DNA of 64,000 bases from Chersky-840 sp963810195 (GTDB lineage Bacteria; Actinomycetota; Acidimicrobiia; Acidimicrobiales; UBA8190): positions 1-64,000 of the forward strand of contig CAWEMO010000009.1 of assembly GCA_963810195.1 (NCBI GenBank). Direction: 5' to 3'. A program made the translations under genes and the position numbers. The notes under the pieces are model-generated. The model worked only from the letters and a program-made list of their open reading frames with translations, made no database searches and had not been told where the DNA came from. Each line of letters opens with the position of its first letter. Positions within the stretch are counted from its first letter, which is position 1. Shown piece by piece: positions 58,279 to 64,000 of the stretch.

Positions 58279-59166
58279 ATGCCCGAGTTCGAGACGCTCG
58301 GCTACGAGGAGTCGGGGGGCGTGGCGTGGGTGACCCTCAACCGGCCCGGCGTCATGAACTCCTTCAACACCACCATGCAGCGCGAGTTGCGCAGCGTGTG
58401 GCGCTGGCTCCGACGCCACGACGACGTCCGCGTGGTCGTGCTCACCGGAGCGGGGGACAAGGCGTTCTGCACCGGCATCGACCGTTCCGAGGCACTGGCC
58501 GAGGGCCCGCGTCCCGGCCGAGGCGGGTCGCGCCCGTCGGCCCCGTCGAGCGGGCCCGGGCCGTCCGGTGACCCCAAGGCCGACGAGGCGCTGCACATCG
58601 GCTCGGGATCCACGCCGTTCATGTTCGACGACCCCGGGGAGAACCTCGGCCCCAAGAGCAACGACCTGTGGAAGCCGGTCATCGCGGCGGTGAACGGCAT
58701 GGCGTGCGGGGGCGCGTTCTACATGCTCGGCGAGGTGGACTTCATGATCGCCGCCGAGCACGCCACCTTCTTCGACCCCCACCTGACCTTCAACATGGCG
58801 GCCGCCTTCGAGCCCTTGCAGATGACGGGACGCATGCCCTTCGGCGACCTCGTCCGCCTCACCCTGCTCGGCAGCGAGGAGCGCATGAGCGCGCAGCGCG
58901 CCCTGCAGATCGGCCTGGTCACCGAGGTGGTGCCGGCCGACGAGCTGCACGCCCGGGCCCAGTGGGCGGCCGGGGTGATCGCCAAGGCCCACCCTGTGGC
59001 CGTGCAGGGGACCCTGCGGGCCCTGTGGGCGGGCCGCGAGCTGTCCCGGGGCCAGGCCCTGGGCCTCGGATGGGCCTTCGTCGGCCTCGGCAACGACCCC
59101 GACGCGCTGGCCGAGGGCCAGGCGCGCTTCGCCTCGGGCCAGCGGGTGGAGTGGCGCCTGCGCTGA
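58279..59166 (+). CDS. enoyl-CoA hydratase/isomerase family protein
   Basis: A 295-residue crotonase-fold protein. GAGGAAGG precedes ATG 58279. It has VTLNRPGVMNSFNTTMQREL, the first oxyanion segment GAGDKAFCTGIDRSEA, then NGMACGGAFYMLGEVDFMIAAEHATFFDPH. A low-complexity insert (RPGRGGSRPSAPSSGPGPSG) of ~35 residues interrupts the fold near residue 80. Substrate and reaction are not clear. It heads a plus-strand unit convergent with rdgB. Confidence 0.87.
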   Translation: MPEFETLGYEESGGVAWVTLNRPGVMNSFNTTMQRELRSVWRWLRRHDDVRVVVLTGAGDKAFCTGIDRSEALAEGPRPGRGGSRPSAPSSGPGPSGDPKADEALHIGSGSTPFMFDDPGENLGPKSNDLWKPVIAAVNGMACGGAFYMLGEVDFMIAAEHATFFDPHLTFNMAAAFEPLQMTGRMPFGDLVRLTLLGSEERMSAQRALQIGLVTEVVPADELHARAQWAAGVIAKAHPVAVQGTLRALWAGRELSRGQALGLGWAFVGLGNDPDALAEGQARFASGQRVEWRLR

Positions 59167-59224
59167 GCGCCGCGGCCGCTGAACGCCGCGGGCGGGGCCG
59201 CTGAGCGCCGCGGGCGGGGCCGCT
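59161..59224. repeat. 22-bp GC-rich tandem repeat between convergent genes
   Basis: Units of GCCGCTGAxCGCCGCGGGCG type repeat nearly three times between the hydratase stop and the rdgB end. It may contribute to a bidirectional stop by its self-complementarity (GCCGCGGGC); otherwise it is simple sequence. Confidence 0.6.
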
Positions 59225-59230
59225 TCGGCC

Positions 59231-59827
59231 TCAGCCCGACAGCAGCCCCACGGCCAGGGCCCGGAAGGCGCGGGCCCGGTGCGAGCGGGCGTTCTTCTCG
59301 GCGCTCGACATCTCGGCGTAGGTCCGCCCGTCGCCGCCGTCGGGGACGAACACGGGGTCGTAGCCGAACCCACCGCTCCCCCGCCGCGCCCGGGCGATGG
59401 TCCCCTGCACCACCCCGTGGGCGACCACCTCGCGCCCCCCGGGGAAGCTGGCCACGGCGACGGTCCGGAAGCGGGCCCGACGGGCACCCTCCCCCGCGGC
59501 GCCGACGGCGTCGAGCTCGCGCAGGAGCTTGGCGACGTTGTCGTCGTAGGAGGCGTGCTCGCCCGAGTAGCGCGAGGAGTACACGCCCGGCGCGCCGCCC
59601 AGGGCGTCGACCTCCAACCCGGTGTCGTCGGCCACGGCGGGGAGGCCGGTGACCTCCACCAGGGCCGAGGCCTTGATGCGGGCGTTCTCCTCGAGGGTGT
59701 CGCCGGTCTCTTCCACCTCCCCCACCGAAGCGGGCCGGGCGACGAGCTCGACCCGGTCGCCCACGGTGTCGGCCACGAGGGCGACGATCTCGGCCGCCTT
59801 GTCGGGGTTGGCGGTGGCGAGCACCAT
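59231..59827 (-). CDS. rdgB: XTP/dITP diphosphatase (Ham1 family)
   Basis: A Ham1/RdgB nucleotide pyrophosphatase that cleaves XTP, dITP and ITP to monophosphates. The N-terminus MVLATANPDKAAEIVAL is the family start, and ADDTGLEVDALGGAPGVYSSRYSG and GFGYDPVFVPDG are the catalytic/substrate motifs. ATG 59827 gives 198 residues, the usual length. An in-frame GTG at 59944 overlaps the rph stop as GTGA and would add a 39-residue Gly/Asp-rich leader; this could be the coupled start. Last gene of the murI operon. Confidence 0.92.
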   Translation of the reverse strand: MVLATANPDKAAEIVALVADTVGDRVELVARPASVGEVEETGDTLEENARIKASALVEVTGLPAVADDTGLEVDALGGAPGVYSSRYSGEHASYDDNVAKLLRELDAVGAAGEGARRARFRTVAVASFPGGREVVAHGVVQGTIARARRGSGGFGYDPVFVPDGGDGRTYAEMSSAEKNARSHRARAFRALAVGLLSG

Positions 59828-59940
59828 GCGCAGCCGCCGCACCGTGCCCTCGCCGGCGCCATCGCCGCGGCCATCGCCGGGCCCGGAGCCGAGGCCGGGG
59901 CCGGTCCCGTCGCCGTCGCCGTCGCCGTTGCCGTGGACCG

Positions 59941-60690
59941 TCACCGAGGGGCGGGGGGGTCGGCCACCACGGCGCGCTGGGCCTCGAGGAGCACGGCGAT
60001 GCCGCGTTCGGCCAGGCCCACGAGCTCGTCGAGCTCCCCGCGCGTGAAGGCCATGCCCTCGGCGGTGCCCTGCACCTCCACGAAGCGACCCGACCCCGTC
60101 ATCACCACGTTCATGTCCACCTCGGCGCGCGAGTCCTCGGAGTAGTCGAGATCCAACATGCACGCCCCGTCGACCACGCCCACCGACACGGCGGCACAGG
60201 CGTCGGTGAGGGGATGTGCCGAGATCACCCGCTTGGCGACCAGGCGCGTGAAGCAGTCGTGCAGCGCCACATAGGCGCCGCAGATCGAGGCCGTGCGCGT
60301 CCCGCCGTCGGCCTGCAGCGCGTCACAGTCCACCGTGACCGAGAGCTCGCCCATGGCCACCAGGTCGGTCACGGCCCGCAGCGAGCGGCCGATGAGGCGC
60401 TGGATCTCGTGCGTGCGCCCGGACTGCTTCCCCTTGGCCGCCTCGCGCCCGACGCGCTCGGCCGAGGAGCCGGGCAGCAGCGAGTACTCGGCGGTGACCC
60501 AGCCCTTGCCGCCGCCGCGCAGCCAGGGCGGGACGCGATCCTCCACCGACGCCGTGCACAGCACCTTCGTCTTGCCCATGGACACGAGGACCGACCCGTT
60601 GGCGAACTCGGTGAAGTCGCGGACGAACGACACCGGGCGCAGGTCGCCCACATCCCTGCCGTCGGCGCGCCGGGCGCGGGGGTCGGTCAC
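59941..60690 (-). CDS. rph: ribonuclease PH
   Basis: A 249-residue phosphorolytic 3'-5' exoribonuclease that trims tRNA 3' ends. Recognisable parts are LRPVSFVRDFTEFANGSVLVSMGKTKVLC, the GWVTAEYSLLPGSSAER stretch, SGRTHEIQRLIGRSLRAV, and VTVDCDALQADGGTRTASI. GTG start at 60690 overlaps the stop of the metallo-hydrolase gene (GTGA). The order murI, metallo-hydrolase, rph, rdgB is the same as in mycobacteria. Confidence 0.95.
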   Translation of the reverse strand: MTDPRARRADGRDVGDLRPVSFVRDFTEFANGSVLVSMGKTKVLCTASVEDRVPPWLRGGGKGWVTAEYSLLPGSSAERVGREAAKGKQSGRTHEIQRLIGRSLRAVTDLVAMGELSVTVDCDALQADGGTRTASICGAYVALHDCFTRLVAKRVISAHPLTDACAAVSVGVVDGACMLDLDYSEDSRAEVDMNVVMTGSGRFVEVQGTAEGMAFTRGELDELVGLAERGIAVLLEAQRAVVADPPAPR

Positions 60691-61439
60691 AGCGAGTAGC
60701 CGCGGCCCACCGCCGCCTGTTCGACATGGCCCCCGAAGGTCTCGGTGGCCTCGGCCAGGACATCGGCGGCGCGCACCGTGGCCAGGCGATGGGTGATCAC
60801 CAGGCGCCGGACACCGGCCTGTCGTGCGTCGGAACCCGCTTCTCTGCCGTTCATGTGAATGGGGGGGCCTTCGTGCTCGGCGAGGTCGGCGGCATAGTCG
60901 GAGGTATAGGTGGCCTCGCACAGGGCGAGGTCGAGGCGCGTCCCGAGCGCGGACAGCGACCACTGCGGCCCGGAGTCCGCAGAGTAGCCCAGCGTGCCCG
61001 AGGGCCCCTCGAGGCGCGTGGCCAGGGTCACCGGCGGATGGTCGGTGCGGCTGAAGGCCAGGCGCAGATCACCGACGTCCGCCCCATCACCGTCGCCCAC
61101 CTCGTGCCAATCGAGGATCCCCTCGATGTCCTGGGAGACATGCCCCCGCACGCCGGGCGCGGCGTAGACCGGGATGGGGTCGCGCGCGAAGCCGTACACC
61201 CAGCGCGCCGCGGTGATGAAGCCCTCGATGTCGCTGAAATGGTCGTGGTGCTCGTGGGTGAGCACGATAGCGGTCAGCGCCAGCGGGTCGGTGAAGCGCT
61301 GGAGGTTCCCGAAGGTCCCGGGCCCGGCGTCCATCCACAGCGAGGTCCCCGACGCCCACGACCGCACCAGGTACCCGCTGGCGGCACCGCCCGCGCTCTG
61401 GTGGCTGCCGTCGCAGCCGAGCACGGTCAGGGTGAGCAC
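60687..61439 (-). CDS. metallo-beta-lactamase fold hydrolase (Rv1339-like)
   Basis: A 250-residue MBL-fold protein. THEHHDH at 61-67 is the metal-binding motif, and LGYSADSGPQWSL and RRLVITHRL supply later ligands. In M. tuberculosis the gene in the same place (Rv1339) has been reported to be a cAMP phosphodiesterase; related proteins include RNase Z-type enzymes. Cyclic-nucleotide hydrolysis here is inference from synteny. Start GTG 61439, four nt after murI. Confidence 0.88.
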   Translation of the reverse strand: MLTLTVLGCDGSHQSAGGAASGYLVRSWASGTSLWMDAGPGTFGNLQRFTDPLALTAIVLTHEHHDHFSDIEGFITAARWVYGFARDPIPVYAAPGVRGHVSQDIEGILDWHEVGDGDGADVGDLRLAFSRTDHPPVTLATRLEGPSGTLGYSADSGPQWSLSALGTRLDLALCEATYTSDYAADLAEHEGPPIHMNGREAGSDARQAGVRRLVITHRLATVRAADVLAEATETFGGHVEQAAVGRGYSL

Positions 61440-61443
61440 GCGC

Positions 61444-62292
61444 TCAGCCCGACGCCGCGCCGGGCCGCGCCCGGGGCACGGCATCCGCCACGGCGGGAGG
61501 GTCGGGCCACGAGAGGCGCCGCACCTCGCCGAGCTCCCCGCCGAAGAGCCGGCTCCCCACGGCACGGAACCACTCCACGTCCCCCGAGGAGAACACCCGC
61601 AGGGTGCCGCGGCGGGAGGACTCCGTCGCACCCAGCACGGCGCGCACCTCGAAGGCGGTCTCGTCGGCCGAGGACACGAGCACGACGTCGCGGCCCATGA
61701 CGTCCGCGATGGTGCGGGCCAGGAACGGGTAATGGGTGCACCCGAGCAGCAGGGCGTCGACCCCGGCGTCACGCACCGGCGCCAACAGGCGCTCGGCGAG
61801 CACCGACACCTGGTCCGAGCGGGTCTCGCCGCGCTCGACGAACTCGACGAACCCCGGGCACGAGGCGGGCACGAGCTCGAGGGGGACGGGGAGGGCACCG
61901 ATGGCGCGTTGGTACGCGCCGGAGCGGATGGTGCCCACGGTGCCCACCACGCCCACCCGCCGGTTGCGGGTGGCCTTGGCGATGGCCCGCACCCCGGGGT
62001 CGATGACTCCGACCACCGGCACCGGCAGCAGGGCGCGCAGCGTGTCGAGGGCCGCCGCCGAGGCGGTGTTGCAGGCGACGACGATGAGCTTGACGTCGAC
62101 ATCGTCGATGAGCCAGCGCGCGATCTGCACCGCGAACGACCGCACCTCGTCGAGGTCACGCGGCCCGTAGGGGTACCGGCCCGTGTCGCCCACGTAGACG
62201 AGGTCCTCGTGGGGGGCGAGGTCGATCAGCGCCCGGGCCACGGTGAGCCCCCCGAACCCGCTGTCGAACATGCCGATGGGACGGCCGTCCAT
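61444..62292 (-). CDS. murI: glutamate racemase
   Basis: A 282-residue enzyme that makes D-glutamate for peptidoglycan. The two catalytic cysteines are C74 (VVACNTAS) and the one in LLLGCTHYPF near 184; the N-terminus IGMFDSGFGGLTVA is typical. The C-terminal ~20 residues are a low-complexity tail. First gene of the minus-strand operon with the metallo-hydrolase, rph and rdgB. Confidence 0.95.
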   Translation of the reverse strand: MDGRPIGMFDSGFGGLTVARALIDLAPHEDLVYVGDTGRYPYGPRDLDEVRSFAVQIARWLIDDVDVKLIVVACNTASAAALDTLRALLPVPVVGVIDPGVRAIAKATRNRRVGVVGTVGTIRSGAYQRAIGALPVPLELVPASCPGFVEFVERGETRSDQVSVLAERLLAPVRDAGVDALLLGCTHYPFLARTIADVMGRDVVLVSSADETAFEVRAVLGATESSRRGTLRVFSSGDVEWFRAVGSRLFGGELGEVRRLSWPDPPAVADAVPRARPGAASG

Positions 62293-62338
62293 CCCCGCGA
62301 GGCTACGGCACCGGCCCCGCCCGAGGCGCCACCGAGCC

Positions 62339-62662
62339 TCAGGCCAGCGGCAGCTGCGGCGCGTCGGCGAGCGACGCCCGCCCCGTCTTGCGCCCGCCGA
62401 GGGGGAACACCTGCTCGGGCAGGAACGAGCGCACCCGGTCCTCCCCGGGGCGGCCGCCGATGACCTCGACGGACTCGGCGCCGTTGCGCTCGTTGCGCAC
62501 GTAGCCCAGGAACCGCCACCCCGCCCCGCGCAGCACCGGCCCCTCGATCTCGACGGGATCGCCGCGGCGCAGCCCGTTCCACTCCTCGCTGCGGTGCAGG
62601 TGCCCCGGAAGCGCCTGCACCTTCGTCCTGGCGCGCGTCGCCCGGCGGGGGAGGTCGGCCAC
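62339..62662 (-). CDS. hypothetical protein
   Basis: A 107-residue protein with GTG start and no domain I can recognise with confidence. It contains a beta-rich middle (GDPVEIEGPVLRGAGWRFLGYVRN) followed by SVEVIGGRPGEDRVRSFLPEQV, which looks like a small SH3-like barrel. There is no signal peptide. It is divergent from the encapsulin operon and 46 nt from murI, so it could share regulation with either. Confidence 0.65.
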   Translation of the reverse strand: MADLPRRATRARTKVQALPGHLHRSEEWNGLRRGDPVEIEGPVLRGAGWRFLGYVRNERNGAESVEVIGGRPGEDRVRSFLPEQVFPLGGRKTGRASLADAPQLPLA

Positions 62663-62670
62663 GCCCGAAA

Positions 62671-62726
62671 GCTATACCGTGTCCCGGGAGCCGACGCGAC
62701 TGGCAGGGCCCGGGTCCGGGTATAGC
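62671..62726. promoter_or_regulatory. inverted repeat with mirrored -10-like boxes upstream of the encapsulin operon
   Basis: GCTATACC (62671-62678) and GGTATAGC (62719-62726) are perfect reverse complements, so each strand has TATAGC as a possible -10 hexamer of divergent promoters. CCCGGG occurs twice between them. No clear -35 element is seen. The plus-strand box lies about 75 nt before the cargo ATG. Confidence 0.35.
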
Positions 62727-62801
62727 GGCAAGGACCGGGTCCGACCCCGAGGTCGGGAACCGGCGCGACGGGCGTGACGGGTGTGACGAGGGAGCACGGA
62801 G

Positions 62802-63209
62802 ATGGCGAGCGAAGGGCTGCACGAAGCGGCGGACCTCCTCGACGAGGAGACCGTCGACCACCACCGGGCCATGACCTCGCTGTGCGAGGAGCTCGAGGCC
62901 GTCGACTGGTACGACCAGCGCGTGCATGCCACCTCCGACGCCAGCCTGGCGGCGGTCCTGGCCCACAACCGCGACGAGGAGAAGGAACACGCGTCGATGA
63001 CCCTGGAGTGGCTGCGCCGACGCGACCCCGTCCTCGACCGGCACCTGCGCACGTACCTGTTCCGCGCCGAGGAGATCACCGAGATCGAGGCCGAGGCCGA
63101 GTCGGGGTCCGGCTCCGGCTCCGAGCCCGGCTCCGGTGCGGGTGGCGCCGGACCGGGCGCGGGATCGGGATCACTGGGTATCGGGAGCCTGAAGGGACGC
63201 CAATCATGA
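62802..63209 (+). CDS. encapsulated ferritin-like cargo protein
   Basis: A 135-residue EncFtn-type protein, a ferroxidase packed inside encapsulin shells. The half-ferritin signature is present: EELEAVDWYDQR (29-40) and HNRDEEKEHASMTLEW (55-70), which bring the iron ligands together on dimerisation. A Gly/Ser/Pro linker (~100-122) leads to the C-terminal GSLGIGSLKGRQS, the cargo-loading peptide that binds the shell interior. The stop overlaps the encapsulin ATG (ATGA), so cargo and shell are coupled. Confidence 0.95.
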   Translation: MASEGLHEAADLLDEETVDHHRAMTSLCEELEAVDWYDQRVHATSDASLAAVLAHNRDEEKEHASMTLEWLRRRDPVLDRHLRTYLFRAEEITEIEAEAESGSGSGSEPGSGAGGAGPGAGSGSLGIGSLKGRQS

Positions 63210-64000
63210 ACCACCTCCACAGAGAACTCGCACCCATCGGGGACACGGGTTGGACGGCCATCGAAGAGGAGATCAAGCCTCGCCTCGAGACCTATCTGGC
63301 GGCCCGCAAGCTCGTGGACTTCGAGGGGCCGCGGGGCTGGACCCACTCGGCTACCTTCATCGGACGGACCACGACCATCGCGGGCCCGTCGCCCGACGTC
63401 ACCGGATCGCAGCGCCGGGTCCTGCCCCTGGTGGAGCTGCGGGCCGGGTTCACCGTGGCGCGCGGCGAGATCGACGACGCCGAGCGCGGCGCCACCGACC
63501 TCGACCTCCCCGGCCTCGAGGAGGCGGGACGGCGCATCGCCCTGGCCGAGAACACGGCCGTGTTCCACGGCTACCCGGCGGGGCAGATCCGGGGCATCAC
63601 CGAGGACAGCTCGCACGTCGGGCTGACCCTGTCGCCCGACGCCGAGCACTACCCCACCGCCGTGGCCGAGGCGGTCGACGTCCTGCGCGGTGCGGGGATC
63701 GGCGGCCACTACGGCCTCGCCCTGTCCCCGGGGATCTACACCGAGATCGTCCACACCACCGAGCACGGTGGCCATCTGCTCCTCGACCACCTGCGCCAGA
63801 TCCTGGGCGGACCCCTGGTGTGGGCGCCCGGCGTGGAGTGCGGCATCGTCGTGAGCCTCCGGGGCGGGGACTTCGTCTTGGAGTCCGGCCAGGACATCTC
63901 GATCGGCTACTCGTCGCACGACGCCGACACCGTGACGCTGTACCTCGAAGAGAGCTTCAGCTTCCGGGTCCTCGAGCCCGACGCCGCGGTCGCCCTGCGC
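63206..64000 (+). CDS. encapsulin shell protein (3' end cut by window edge)
   Basis: At least 265 residues of a family 1 encapsulin (HK97-like fold) that self-assembles into a protein nanocompartment. Typical features are the N-terminal helix LHRELAPIGDTGWTAIEEE, AARKLVDFEGPRGW, GYPAGQIRGI and the C-terminal LYLEESFSFRVLEPDAAVALR. The length is near complete for the family, and the stop lies just past the window edge. With its ferritin-like cargo it stores or detoxifies iron. Confidence 0.95.
   Translation, partial: MNHLHRELAPIGDTGWTAIEEEIKPRLETYLAARKLVDFEGPRGWTHSATFIGRTTTIAGPSPDVTGSQRRVLPLVELRAGFTVARGEIDDAERGATDLDLPGLEEAGRRIALAENTAVFHGYPAGQIRGITEDSSHVGLTLSPDAEHYPTAVAEAVDVLRGAGIGGHYGLALSPGIYTEIVHTTEHGGHLLLDHLRQILGGPLVWAPGVECGIVVSLRGGDFVLESGQDISIGYSSHDADTVTLYLEESFSFRVLEPDAAVALR

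Overview
The window reads as chromosomal DNA of a very GC-rich actinobacterium. Most genes are packed head to tail with ATGA, GTGA or TTGA overlaps, and GTG/TTG starts are common. Several things suggest a member of the Acidimicrobiia or a relative: a murI - metallo-hydrolase - rph - rdgB run as in mycobacteria, a WS/DGAT acyltransferase, many acyl-CoA enzymes, an encapsulin with a ferritin-like cargo, and three secreted proteins built from GYWLVxxDGGVF repeats. The lineage is inference; no rRNA is present.

Layout. 1-8.4 kb: tRNA-Gly, WS/DGAT, dUTPase, oligoribonuclease, an aldo/keto reductase, an acyl-CoA ligase plus SDR, and an ABC transporter pair. 8.5-12 kb: a two-component system whose kinase carries a PspC domain, divergent from a second PspC membrane protein; this looks like an envelope-stress module. 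12-15.2 kb: a methyltransferase, a 1-Cys peroxiredoxin, an enoyl-CoA hydratase and a HAD phosphatase. 15.2-16.6 kb: a lower-GC insertion bounded by 25-bp perfect inverted repeats. It carries a SRPBCC gene and no transposase, and sits exactly between the stop codons of two convergent genes.

16.6-49.9 kb is dominated by a surface-glycan and secreted-protein region. It holds a SpoIID/LytB-propeller protein, a DUF4214 methyltransferase, at least seven glycosyltransferases in this stretch, an FkbM methyltransferase, two FG-GAP/propeller secreted proteins, and a Wzm/Wzt polysaccharide exporter. It is interrupted by housekeeping genes (clpP, tRNA-Leu, an ABC-F ATPase, a DUF1697 protein) and ends with three polyprenyl-sugar-type membrane glycosyltransferases. 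Wzm, Wzt, one secreted propeller protein and one glycosyltransferase form a tight operon, so glycan export and this secreted protein are probably made together. Several genes are duplicated inside the region.

50-59.2 kb is a lipid or steroid-type acyl-CoA degradation neighbourhood: three SDRs, a DUF35 zinc-ribbon protein, two hotdog dehydratases, a two-domain acyl-CoA dehydrogenase and an enoyl-CoA hydratase. 59.2-62.3 kb is the rdgB-rph-metallo-hydrolase-murI operon. The window ends in an encapsulated-ferritin/encapsulin operon that runs off the edge.

Three glycosyltransferase genes contain apparent frameshifts, two of them at G-rich tracts. Sequencing error must be excluded before they are called pseudogenes.
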